Assembly (NCBI GenBank): GCA_963930775.1
Contig: OZ005702.1
Location: 2,356,001-2,420,000 of the forward strand
DNA: 64,000 bases
From: Cliona cf. orientalis
Lineage: Eukaryota; Porifera; Demospongiae; Clionaida; Clionaidae
Direction: 5' to 3'
Shown: one piece after another, positions 12,901 through 24,600 of the stretch
How positions within the stretch are numbered: the stretch's first letter is position 1
Layout of the letters: each line of letters starts with the position of its first letter
Position numbers and translations under genes: made by a program
Notes under the pieces: generated by a model
Told to the model about the DNA's origin: nothing
The model's input: only the letters and a program-made list of their open reading frames with translations
Databases searched by the model: none

Positions 12901-15553
12901 GCGATATCAGATAGAAACCCAGACAACTGTTTCCCATGCTGAGTGGATTGCCTCGCCAGCAAGGAAAGTTTTTAGATTGGCGATGATCCAGAGAGAACGA
13001 GTGCAGCATGGTCAAGTTGATGATCAATTTGTTAAAATGACCATTAGTGGCAAAATTGATGATATTCTTCACAGAAAGACACCCATTGAGCTCAAAAATA
13101 TGTTTAAATCCAATAAGGATGGAGAACAACAACTTATTTTAATTGAAGGAGCCCCTGGTTCAGGAAAAACAACTTTGACGATATTCATTTGCCAAAATTG
13201 GGGTGAAGGGAAGTTATTTCAACAATTTGCTGCTGTGATATTAGTCCAGCTACGAGACCCAGCAGTGCAAAGAGCACAGACCATAGCTGACCTGCTTCCT
13301 GTTGAAAATGCTGCAATTGCTCAAGAAGTAGCTGCTGAACTGATAGCTACTAACGGACGTGGTGTCTTATGGATCCTCGATGGGTGGGATGAGCTCCCAC
13401 CTCACTTACAGCAAGGCTCTATATTCTGCAAACTTTTGCCACCAAAGCCTAGTGAACAGAAGCTAGCAGAAATTGAAAAAGATATATATAGCAAGCATGT
13501 GGATAGCAGAGTGGAGCTGTGGTTCCTGTACCTACAAAACAATCCAATGTTTCGAACTCAATATTATAAGGATAGGTTGCTTAATGAGGCGTCGGTCATA
13601 GTCACCTCTCGTCCAATTTCATCAGGTGACTTACACCCAGTGGTCTCTTCTCGAATTGAGGTGTTGGGGTTCACCCCAGAGGAGCAGAGGCAGTACTTTA
13701 CTGAGTATCTCAAGGGAGACACCAAAGGCTTAGGAGCCCTACTTGAGAAGATCCAAGAAAATCCTGTGGTACAAAGCAGCTGCTACCTTCCACTCAATGC
13801 TGCTCTCATAGTGCACTACTTTAAGATCAAAGGCTATTCACTCCCTAACACTGAGTATGAAGTGTTTTCAACAAACATTCTTCACTGTATCCGTCGGCAC
13901 TTTGAGAGAGAAGGGAAACATCGAGAATTGCCAACTCAACTAGAATCTTTAGATGATCTTTCCAGGAGTGAAGCAGTGAGAGAGCCTTTTGAGTGTCTCT
14001 GTGAGCTTGCCTATCATGGTGTGATGAAGAACAAAGTGACCTTTTCTTCCAGTGACTTGCCTCAAGGATCCAACACACTCAGTCTTCTTCAAGCAATAGA
14101 AAGCTTTCTCCAAAGTGGAAAATCAGTGTTTTACAATTTTATCCACTTGTCGTTTCAAGAACTTTTAGCTGGTTATTACATAGCAACAAGCTTATCAAAT
14201 AGAGAGCAAGTATCACAGTTCCGCAAGCTGTTTCATCATCCTCGTTTTGTGGGTGTATTTCAATTCTATGCAGCCATCACCAAGCTGAAGATGCCAGGGA
14301 TTGATAAGATTATTTCTGAAATTATTTTAATGCAATCCAAACGTCACTTACTCTCCCTCCTTCACTGCTTGCACGAGGCTCAGGATCCATCTATTTGCCA
14401 GTCTGTAGTAAATCAGCTTGGAGAGTTAGATTTTCTTGACAGCTCACTCAGTCCAATGGACCTGCTCAGTATTGGGTATTTAATTGTCATGTCCAATAAT
14501 AAGGTGGTCAGGAGAGTAGACCTTGGCTTTTGTCATATTGGAGATCATGATGTCAAAACTTTGATGAAATATCTTGCATATAAAAAAGGTGCTGGAACTT
14601 GGAAATTTGACTTGGGTGGGAACAACATTTGCAAAGAAGGCACTGCAAGTATAGCTAAGGTATTGCAAAGTAGTGGTATAATGAATTCGCTTGACCTTTT
14701 GGGCAATCCAATTGGTGCTGAAGGGCTACAGTCTTTAGCAGAGGCTTTGATTACAAACACTTCGCTAGTTGAACTGAATCTGTCTCGTTGCTCATTTGAA
14801 ATTACAGATGAGAATGGTCCAATAGTCACTGAGATGCTGCAGAGAAACAAAACTCTAATGACACTAAATCTGATGTTTATCAGTATAATATCAGATGGTG
14901 GTATGGTGTACATTGCAAAAGGTCTTGAGAAGAATACTGCACTCAAATGTTTGAAAATGAATGGAATCAGTGCAGCAGGTGGCAAAGCCCTGGCATCTTC
15001 CATTGCAATAAATGCTTCTCTTCCACTAGTTGAACTCGAACTCTATGGTTGTGACATGATCACAGAGCACAGTAAACAAGCTTTTATTGATCTACTACAA
15101 CAGAATACATCCATTGAAACACTGAAATTATCATCTACAGGTGTAATAGGTGATCCAATGTCCTTCCTGGCAGAAGCTCTTCGGAAAAACTCTACACTCA
15201 GACAATTAAATCTATGTCATTATATATTAACGTCAGATATGATCAAGGATGTATCGAGAATGTTAGCCATAAATTGCTCACTGACATCGCTGGATATCTC
15301 TAGGAATCCAATAGGAGATGATGAAATTGCTCATCTAGCCACGGCTCTGAAGCAGAACAAAAGTTTAAAGCAGCTTGATGTCAGTAGCTGTCGTATAACT
15401 GATGCTGGAGTAGCCCAACTAGCTAAGGCTCTCCAAGTAAACAACTCCCTACATCAGCTGAATGTACGGGGCAATAACCTAACTAAGAATGGACGAATAA
15501 AGTTGAGGAGGGAATTAGCTGTAAAAAAAATCGGCATATTTTTGTATTTATGA
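6952..15553 (+). CDS. NLR: Death-Death-NACHT-LRR receptor, four exons
   Basis: Exons 6952-7300, 8385-8558, 8993-9331 and 12159-15553. All three introns are phase 1 with GT/AG ends, and the joined CDS is 4257 nt (1418 aa). Exon 1 encodes a Death-fold domain (WKAVGIALGFTQEDLDMI...). Exon 2 is a short linker. Exon 3 encodes a second Death domain (WNPIGLCLGFTQHELDTI). Exon 4 carries a helical region, then NACHT with Walker A GAPGSGKTT (about 618-626) and Walker B LWILDGWDE (about 691-699), then about 11 ribonuclease-inhibitor-type LRRs from about residue 1067. The layout is that of a cytosolic NOD-like receptor, a family expanded in sponges and cnidarians. Expected role: ligand sensing by LRRs, nucleotide-driven oligomerisation and Death-domain signalling. 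Domains are seen in sequence; ligand and partners are unknown. Confidence 0.88.
7542..7879. mobile_element. Inverted-repeat element in NLR intron 1
   Basis: agaggaagggtctggtacac near 7542 is repeated reverse-complemented at about 7855-7879 (gaagtgtaccagacccttcc). About 290 bp lie between the arms without a transposase ORF. Confidence 0.6.
7926..8186. mobile_element. Inverted-repeat element with poly-C tract in NLR intron 1
   Basis: Bounded by aatatcaggggctgatc and its reverse complement gatcagcccctgaatatt. Inside are a second small palindrome (about 8092-8135, agaccttc/gaaggtct) and a run of more than 20 C at about 8143-8166. Confidence 0.6.
8878..8944. repeat. Small hairpin repeat, TAGCCTTGTCCC family
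   Basis: tagccttgtccc...ctgtctcc pairs with ctggggacaaggcta at the other end, giving a snap-back of about 67 bp. It is related to the hairpins at 29314, 29583, 30764 and 61713. It lies in NLR intron 2, just before exon 3. Confidence 0.6.
10308..10765. mobile_element. Mariner-type MITE with TA duplication
   Basis: Begins cagtgaaacccctctaa and ends with the complementary gcggggttccactg. TA dinucleotides flank both ends (10306-10307 and 10766-10767), as expected for Tc1/mariner insertion. A related left end occurs near 22547 (cagtggaactcctctataag). No transposase is encoded. Confidence 0.75.
11029..11410. repeat. Tandem array of an 88-bp unit
   Basis: The landmark catgagggac/at recurs at 11117, 11205, 11293 and 11381, a spacing of exactly 88 bp each time. 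Each unit contains gtagtatacagagcatgtgc and acagcgtacagtagtg. A diverged copy with a 32-bp insertion lies upstream (about 10997) and another fragment lies at about 11580-11640. Confidence 0.85.
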
Positions 15554-15658
15554 TATTATAGATAGTTTCTATTATAATCACCACAACTTTAAGTCATTAC
15601 TTGATTTGTATTGATAATTGAAATTAATTACCGTAAGCCTGGTAAAAGCTAGTGTTGT

Positions 15659-15822
15659 AAGTGAAGTTAGTGGAAGGAGAAAAAAAAATCCCAGGATCCA
15701 GCCTCTGCCGTCAGGACCCAGTAGCTCTACCAATGTTAACTGAGCTACTGCGCCCTGATCGGCAGAGGAGTGTGGTAGGCTGGATATCCTGTGATTTTTT
15801 TCTCCTTCCGCTAACTTCACTT
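15659..15822. mobile_element. Foldback element, one long nested hairpin with tRNA-like D-arm
   Basis: The outer arms pair over about 45 bp (aagtgaagttag...ggaaggag against ctccttccgctaacttcactt). Inner arms continue the pairing: ctctgccg/cggcagag, tcagg/cctga and gtagctc/gagctac. The centre read on the minus strand (gtagctcagttaac...ggtagagctac) resembles a tRNA D-arm or A-box. No B-box is evident, so this may be a tRNA-derived foldback or chance similarity. Confidence 0.6.
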
Positions 15823-16556
15823 CCCTCTCACCTGTCTTTGATTTGTATTCTTTTTTCATTCGGTGATCATACCAAGTTCAGAATTGTTTGGCCATGCACT
15901 CACTGCGCATGCATAGTCACACAATAATAAATTAATGGCATAAAAGTAATTTTAACTGTATATGGCGTGGTCTACAGAGCACAGTAAACTGGCAATATTA
16001 AGTACACAAACAGCCTTGTATCAAGATATGCAACATCAACCATAATAATATTATTTAAAATTAATGCATCTCAATTGACAGTATAGCTAAACCTTTCTCT
16101 CGATCCCAGACTATATAGACCACGCCTTATCTTTTCTTTTGGTGAGTGTCTTCAAGCAAGACTTTTGTGCCAGGTTGTACTACATTTACTTTGTGTCATG
16201 TGACACGAGTCTGTGATCAAATGGAGGAAGCACTTGAACAAACAGCTCAGATAACTATAGTCGTCGATCATTTTTGGGAGTGCTAAAAGTTCCTTTAGCC
16301 TCAGAAATGAAGAGAAAAATTAATTTTCATGTAATCCAGCACTTATTGGCTAAAATGTATAATTATGTACATTTTGGTCATATTCATGTTTCATTTGCAT
16401 TTTGTCAGCTTTTTTCAAGAATAATAGGTAACTTTCCCTTGAACAATGGGGTAGATAAGTGAAGAAAAATTATTTGAACAATGGCCATGGGCAAATTTAA
16501 AGAATATTAATTTTTGGCCCAGGCCTACTCCATCCTATTCCTGTACAAGGTGAAGT

Positions 16557-16893
16557 GTGGCACCAGATTGGCATATGGACTTGATTGGTCCTCTCAAAGA
16601 AACTCCTAGAGGTAGTAGCTAAGTACATCATGACTGTCACTGACTATTTTTCAAAATGGGCAGAGGTTGAACCTCTCAAGGACAGATCAGCAACATCTGT
16701 CGCAGATAGCTATTTTGTATTCTGTAAGTAAGAGCAAATTGAAAACTTAATGCTAGCTACTATTTTTGTGTTATTTTGTCGGTTTGCTGTTTGGATGCCC
16801 CTCGATTATTATCAGTGATCAAGGAAGAGAATTTGTGAACAAACTTACTGGTGAACTCTTTCAAAAGACTCAACATCGTATCACTTCTGCATA
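16557..16893 (+). pseudogene. Decayed Ty3/Gypsy-type integrase core fragment
   Basis: Broken reading frames give WHQIG, MDLIGPLKETPRGS, YIMTVTDYFSKWAEVEPL and FGCPSIIISDQGREF, which are hallmarks of the integrase (rve) core of Ty3/Gypsy elements and of genes derived from them. There are frameshifts near 16572 and 16620, and an intron-like interruption of about 60 bp (gtaagtaag near 16724) before the second catalytic Asp block. No RT, protease or gag is nearby. A direct repeat containing ttttggcccaggccta flanks the area (about 16515 and about 17063). Confidence 0.75.
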
Positions 16894-18646
16894 ATAATAT
16901 TATTATCCCCAGGTATATTATATACACTGTCAGCTAAGCTATTACAAGATAATATGACTTTTCAACAACTAGCTAGTACTTCCTCGAGCAGTTAAAAGCC
17001 CATTATTCAACTTTTTCAAGAAGCTGCCTATTATTCAAAAAATTATTCACGAATATTAAAATTTTGGCCCAGGCCTAGGATGGAGAGTGGCAAATGTCTC
17101 TTTCACCTTGTGGTTTTGATGCCGACAAGTATCACATGATTGTATCTAGCTAATAGCAATTATTATTATTGAATTATACTAGCATGATCATTGTGCATGT
17201 GTCAAGAGTGTACTCTTGATAGGGCATAATTGTAACACTTATATATAATATGTGACCTGCTATGAGAAAAGGGACCACTCGGGATATTTTACAAAAAATT
17301 GTATTTTTGGCATGGATTGATAGCTCTATGTTTGCTGATTCAGAATCCAATGGCGCAAGTTTCATGAAAAACTTGATGATATTGATCACAAGCCAAGTTA
17401 TGATCATTTTTATGCACTTGGATAGGCATATTCATTTTTCGGAAAATGTGCATTTTTTAAATAAAATTTACATTAATTTGTATGCGCCCAAGTAAACAAT
17501 AACGCCCATAACTATAGCTTACATGTTGCAATTCTATGAACATAGAAGCCACAAATCTACCAAGGTGAGCTGTGTCATGCACTGTCCTGATATATAGTTT
17601 GCTATCAAGCAAGGGTCGCATCACTGTCGTTATCGTCGGATGTCTCGACTTCTATATACCTCAGTCTCGCATTGACATGAATTTCCCGCGCGCGCGTAAT
17701 AATTACAACACCAAACCTCAGGCATGCGCATTGGCGGGGGGGGTGCACATTTCCCGGGGCGGGGTCAAATCACTGGTGCGCGTGCGCCGTGGTGCCCGTT
17801 TCTCTAGCCATAATATTGGGACGGGGGGGGGGGGGGGGTGCCCATATCGCTACTATACATCGATGTGTATACTGACGACCTTTTACCATATGCACTATTA
17901 GTGTCAGAGTAGGAATATCTAAGTTTGACGTATAAGCCCCTGCATAAAAATTATGTGGTTGTTGCAAGTCCACCAGCAAGTAAAATCAGTAGCTACAGCT
18001 AGCAAATTAGCCACTTGATTTATTATGCATTACTTTGTCCATCAAACAGCATAGAAAGTACGGAGATCGCGCGCATTCTTCAATCGGTAATGGTCGTCAT
18101 GCGGAAGAGTATAAATTAACGCTCCTGTATAAGCCCCCTCCACTTTTGCCCAATGCTAGCATGCACAAAAGATAGGGGCCCGTAATAGCGGGATTCTATA
18201 TTTAATTACTTTCCTGTTTAATAATTAATAAAATTCAGGGCCTCAATGGAGCCATTCTGAGACTAAAACTAAAAAATAATTGGTATGCAGAGTATCAGGA
18301 GTACATGTATACCAACTGCTCCATGATACCAGCACAGCTATATACCCTAAGATGGTCTAACAGTAAGGGGTATTATTAATATCCAACAGCTTCTACCAGA
18401 GGAGCATTATAGAGCTACTATTACTTATGGGGACCTTAATGACCATAATTATTTATTATGTGTGCAATAGTAACACAATGTCATGAATAATGCCAAAAAG
18501 TACAGGCCAGAGTCAATTCTTGACTAAAACGTATTTTATAACTGTAAAACTGCCCAATTAAAAGCTGGGCATAATATTATTATTACAGCAACACAGAACA
18601 CTATTCTAAGCATTATTGGGGGACATCTTCAGTTGGGGGCGTGGCA
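16894..18646. other. Intergenic region without a supported gene
   Basis: AT-rich, with a GC-rich patch and poly-G run at about 17680-17840. Only short ORFs without family resemblance are present. It separates the NLR (+) from the 3' end of OSTF1 (-). Confidence 0.5.
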
Positions 18647-21600
18647 CTAGTCAGAGTCCCCATCCTCTCCATACTCACCACCTCCAGTCTCAGCTGCACG
18701 GAAAAGGAAAAAAGATATGAAAAAAGGCCAGTTCACAATACGCTATAATCATAGAGTCGGTAGACTCTATAAGTAGGGATGGCACGGATACTCCATATAT
18801 GTAATACATTACAAAAATCCAAATATCTCAAAACAGGTAACTTTGTGAAATTTCTAAGTGTCAAAATCAGAATCTATAGCAAATTATCTATCTAACAAGA
18901 CCAAGATCATCCATCAACTCAATTGTATATGCCAGAACCAGATGTTAAAAAAAAATAGCCATTTGTCAATCTTTCTTTCTTTGTCATTTCCAGGGCTAGC
19001 TCAAGACTCTCTGGACCTCTCACCTTAGTTCTCATATAAATCCACTCTATTTTGTAGCGCGCAGTGCAGTGGCACGCTAGTTTTGCGTTATCTCTGCAGT
19101 CACATAATGGTGGGTGCGCATGTACGGCGCATTAAAGACAGGGTGTGTCCGATACGCCATTTTTGTCATATAATGCGCATGCTCATAATGCGTTGCCATG
19201 GTGAAATCGTGACTGTAGTCAGCGGCGCGCGCTACCGCCGCTAGCAACTTGCTAGCAAGCCAGCTAGCTAGCGCCTCGAACCAAGCTAGCTTAGCCTAGC
19301 CATAGCTAAGCGCCAGGCTCTCCCGCACGAGCTAGGCCAGTGCGAGTGCGAGTGCGATAAAGCAAACCTAGCTAGAGGCTAGCGCGTGCAGCACTCAGAG
19401 TACTGCGTCGGGTTATGGAGACTCGAGGCCATACTAGAGTCGATAAATCAATAATAGCTACACTGGTACTAGAGTCTCATCGCTACTTGGCCGCCTGAAA
19501 CAGCTTTATCGCCTAGGCGAGTTAACGAGGGGCGTGGCTACTACTTTTACGCGCACGCGCGAACTTCGGCACCTCCCATCTATACTTACTGTATAATAAT
19601 ATTATAGTTGCACTCATGCAATAAAAAAGAACAGAAACAAGTGTAAAAACAATTGAATAAAATTGAAGGATGAAGTAGGGATGGCGCGCAATGCCAAAAA
19701 GTACACAAACAAGATTTTTAGGGATAAGAGATAATCACAACCACTATACATCCCTACGCTTGCTTTTTGCGTATATAGCATGAATCAATAATAATATAAA
19801 ATTACTGACAGGGAGAACATGAATTTCTCCCACATGCAAGTCAAGAACACTCCAAGGATAGCATGCCTTGAATAAGTTGGTCTATAATTTAATATAATCA
19901 AGAAAAGCAAGCGTAGGGATGTATAGTGGTTGTGATTATCTCTTATCCCTAAAAATCTTGTTTGTGTACTTTTTGGCATTGCGCGCCATCCCTACTTCAT
20001 CCTTCAATTGTTTTTACACTTGTATAATAATACAATGCGTTGCATTACATTGCCCTCATGTTGATGCTCATAGGAGTACAACCCAACACTAGAATAGACT
20101 CAAATCCTATCCTTGTGTTCCTTTGCATTGCATTCTTGAATCAGATCGTTGAAAAAATCGTTAAATTTGCACTTCACAAAAACGCAAGGCCTATAATTAT
20201 TGAGGGTTGCATTTTAGACTCCTTGTATGCCACAATAATCACACTTGACCTCCAAAATAGTTCAGCAGCAGTTATATATCTTCCACCAAAGTATTCACTT
20301 TCAGAGCACATTCTGCCAGCAAGTGGCACACATGTCAAACTCACACACACACACACACACTCACACCCACCCACCCACACACCCCCACACACACATTCAC
20401 ACACACACACCACCGTCCACCTACCTCTGACCATGAGTAGTCGTCCGACCTCTGGGTTCTTGGCCGAGAGGTCGTACGGTATCTGCTTCTCATTGTTGCG
20501 AATGTTTGTCTGGGCACCTGTGTACACCATATCACAGCATAAAATGACTTTCAATGTGAGTTGATATTGACTGGCCCATCAATAATATTACACTGTACAT
20601 GTATCATTGCATATTAATTATTATGTATTATATTATATAATATCCCAATGCAAAATAATACGATTTCTCTCTTGTGCATCAACATCAGAGCCGTGGTTTT
20701 AAGAAAAGATCTCCACCAATCACCACATTCTATCAATAACTTTCACCATATGCATGTGCTGGCTGGCAATGGCTGATACATAATATTATTATTATTATAG
20801 AAAGTGTATTTACTCCCACTAGTTATCTAACTAAAATTCATAATCGAAGCAAGCACTCGGTTGGCACCACACAGGGATTAACACAGAATTTTATTAGTGT
20901 ATAATGCTGGGGTACCCCCCTCCCCTCCCTCTGTATTAATCTTTGCCACATCATTACTATACTGTAGTGTCCCGGGCCCAGGGGGGCTTAAACATAACTC
21001 ACGATTTTGGCCTGCATGGGCACTTACCCGGCTGGGATCAAAATTTCTCACATTTGTATAGAAGCTGCTACAGTGGGTTCTTAAAATGAGGTACATGGGC
21101 ACTTACCTGGGAGTGGGCGCTTGCCTGGGACACTACCGGGTATAGTAGTACACTACAACTGCCCGCTTATCTCCACTCATGCAGCGATAATGACAGCAAC
21201 ATTTTTTTAAGATAAAAGTAACAACATGTATTATAGTAACAACCACACTAAGGACGCAGACTGCACATCGAGTACTCTATCAAATTCTGCTTATAGCTAA
21301 AAGTTCATAGGCAAACTCTCTTATAGTAACTGTTACTCTTCACAGATAAACCTTTTCTATAGCTACTATATATACATCTAGAACGCATAACATAGAGCTT
21401 ATATACATTTACATACATGTACATGTATGAGAAGATGTGATCTTGTGGCCAACCACAAATTGTGCAACAATGTACAGAATTTACCCCAATCCAGGATCAG
21501 TACCAAGGGGGGGCACCCTGGGATTCTCCGCGCCCCCCCCCCCCCCCCCCCCCCCCCCCACACACACACCCTGGCCAAGTACTCCTATGGTAGTCCACAG

Positions 21601-24600
21601 GAATGTAATTTAATCTCATCAGTAACCAGACCTAGCATGCTATAGTGTGCTACAATCTTCCCCCACCCCATAGCTGTCAAAAATTCCCCACTTCTTCTAA
21701 GCAGTATGTGTATCTATTCACTGGACAAAAATCAGCTGTGTTTCAGTGATAGTCAGCTGTACATGGAGGGACATACATGTACACACAGTTACTGTATTAG
21801 CAAGGCAACTACAGCAGTCAAAATATCATCCGGAATCAGACCATTGTGGCAAAAACAGAAGGACTGGCTTACATGTACACTGTACAAGGCTATTAAACCC
21901 TCAAAACATGGAGAGCTAAATTTAGCACTGATTTGTGCCATTTTTTGGGGTCAAAGGTGAGTCCAGTAGTCCAGTCCAGTGAATAGATGCACCCATGCAT
22001 GATACATGTGACTATGGCCAACTCTCTTTCTGTCCCCCACATACTCTTGTGCACTCGTACACAAAATTAATACTTTTCACTGGATTTATTTCAGGACTTC
22101 GCTCAAGAGGGGGCAAACATACATGTATAGCAGCAAAGTTCAAAAGGTAAATACAAATCAAAGGGGGCAACCCCATATCAAATTTAGGGAAAGCCAATTT
22201 CCAAGGGGGAGAGGGGGGGTGTGAAAGCACCCCCTGGCCCCCCTGAAATAAACACTGACACACACACCCACCTTTCTCGAGCAACAACTCGACGATGTCA
22301 GCGTGGCCCTTCCAGGCAGCGTTGTGCAGTGGGGTGTCCCCTAACTTGTTTTGTTGGTTGACCTCGACATTGTACACCGCCAACAGCGCCTTGGCACACT
22401 CTGAACAGTCAAAACAAGCCTTGTGTCAAGACATGCAACATCAACCACATTAACCTCACAGATACAGTGTAGATACATGTATGCAAGTACAAGTATGTGT
22501 GCACATACATGCACATGTACAACATGTATTAATGTACGTGTACATACAGTGGAACTCCTCTATAAGGATGCCCCTGAAATGAGCCTTTAATCAGGACACT
22601 TATAACTGTCCTAAGGGTATCTGGTTCCATTATACATGTACATGTTATACAATATAGCGTACCAATACATACACATGCACATATACATGTCAGTGTTCTC
22701 CCCAAGCTAAATTCAAGGTACATGTACCATACAGTGGGAAACTTTTGCGGATCGGTAGGAAAGGAGCATTTCACGGAGAAAACTTTCACGGCATGTTAAA
22801 ACTGGTTGCATAATGGGTGTGGCATGCCTAGAATTTCGTGGAGAAAACTTTGACGGATGGCTGAAAAATCGCGAAATTCATGAAAGTTTTCTCCGTCGAA
22901 AATTTCCCGCTATAAGGTATGACGAGAGGGCATAGTTTTGGTGGATCCCGTGGCCACATCAAAGCACATGGATAATTCCTATTCCCATACCAAAGGAAAC
23001 TCCGTACTGAAGGCTTGTTGGGCCGACATGCCTTAGGTATGCTAGGGAGAACACTGCATGTACAAATATACCATAGAAACCTGCCCATATGCCTCATTGC
23101 ACATAAGTCACCCTCCACTAACAGTTTTGTCTATCAAACGTAGGTACTGGAGTTCATGAGGTGATAAAAACAGTAGCTAGAGCTAGTACACTTGCTATTA
23201 AATTTGTGTCATAGTAAGGTTTACTTTTGTCGTCTCTCTCAAGTTTTGCCCATCAAATATCCCGACAAAAACATCGAATGCCCAATAATAACTATTATGG
23301 CATTCGTCAGTCGGCATTACATGAGCAGGGATATTAATTAACCCTAATGCGTACATGAATACTTAATTTGGCATTGGTATACACAATACATATACACGTA
23401 GGTACATGTACATGTATTATGATTATGACACTGTACCTGTGTGTCCGCCACTGGCCGCCCAGTGCAGTGCAGTAGAGCCCGACTTGTCCAACCCATTCAC
23501 AGATACCTAGAGTAAGGTTGTGTGTACGTGTACATTTGTAAACGCATATTGTATCTATGAGTGTGTGTTGATACATCAACAAAATTTAATTTTTTTATGG
23601 AAAGAATATACTATTTCTACTATGTACATGTAATAAGAGTGTACACTATCAAAACAGCTAGCACACTTTGTACAGTTTGCAACTCTAAGGCTGTAGGCCA
23701 CCACATTTCAAAAACCTCAGCGAAGAGCAGATGTCCATGATACACAAAAAAGAGTCCCTCCTCAAACCCAAGCACATGAAGATTCATTTTATACACTGTG
23801 TGGCCCCATGCATCATGACTATGTGTACAATAATAATAATGATTATCGTACACATGTAAAATGTCATGCAATTATCATTGTGATGTATACACTTTCCATA
23901 ACAACGCCATTGCATGTCGACATGTCCCTGTAGGATATCTTATGGCTACTGTACAAGGTACCACAGGAACATGAGCATACAGTGAAACCTCCAGATGTGT
24001 AAAGAACATCTAAATGTACATTTATATAGGAGTTTAGGCAAGAAACATGTACATGTACATGTATATGTACTAGATATCCACAATATTATCAGCAGGGCTT
24101 CATTTGGGGGGGGGGGGGGGGGCGCTCGCCCCCCTTGATAAACTCTCGCCCCCCCTTATAAAGCTGGTATTATCACACGCATAAAGTCAAGAAATCGCCT
24201 AACATGAATAATAATCATGATATTATGTATTCAAAATGTAGTGCCTGAGGGTGCACCAGAAGCAATCTCCGGGAGTCCAAAATGCAAAAATTTCCAGACC
24301 CTCCTAGAGATCGTGTGCATGGAAAATAGTCTTGCCCCCCTTGATCTCATACTAGCTCACTGTGCCCCCCTTGGGAAAGTTTCTAAATGAAGGCCTGGTC
24401 AGGGGTATAGCCAGGATTTCTGGTAAGGGAGCGCTGGCTATGCACGCAAAGCGCACATGGATAGTTTTAAGCCACACCCACTTATTAGTCAGTAAGAACG
24501 CATTCTGAAAGTAGCTAGCAAGCCAGCTCAAGGTTTTGCTGCCAAACTGTAGGATAAGCTATATAAAGTTTCTAATAGCTATTTTTGGTAGTAGGTAACA

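Noticed and set aside
14545-15003. 152-codon minus-strand ORF in the NLR LRR region
   Set aside because: Shadow of the LRR-coding exon; opposite frame with no coding features of its own.
20040-20564. 174-codon plus-strand ORF across the (CA)n tract
   Set aside because: It overlaps OSTF1 exon 8 antisense and consists largely of CA-repeat His/Thr codons; no family resemblance.
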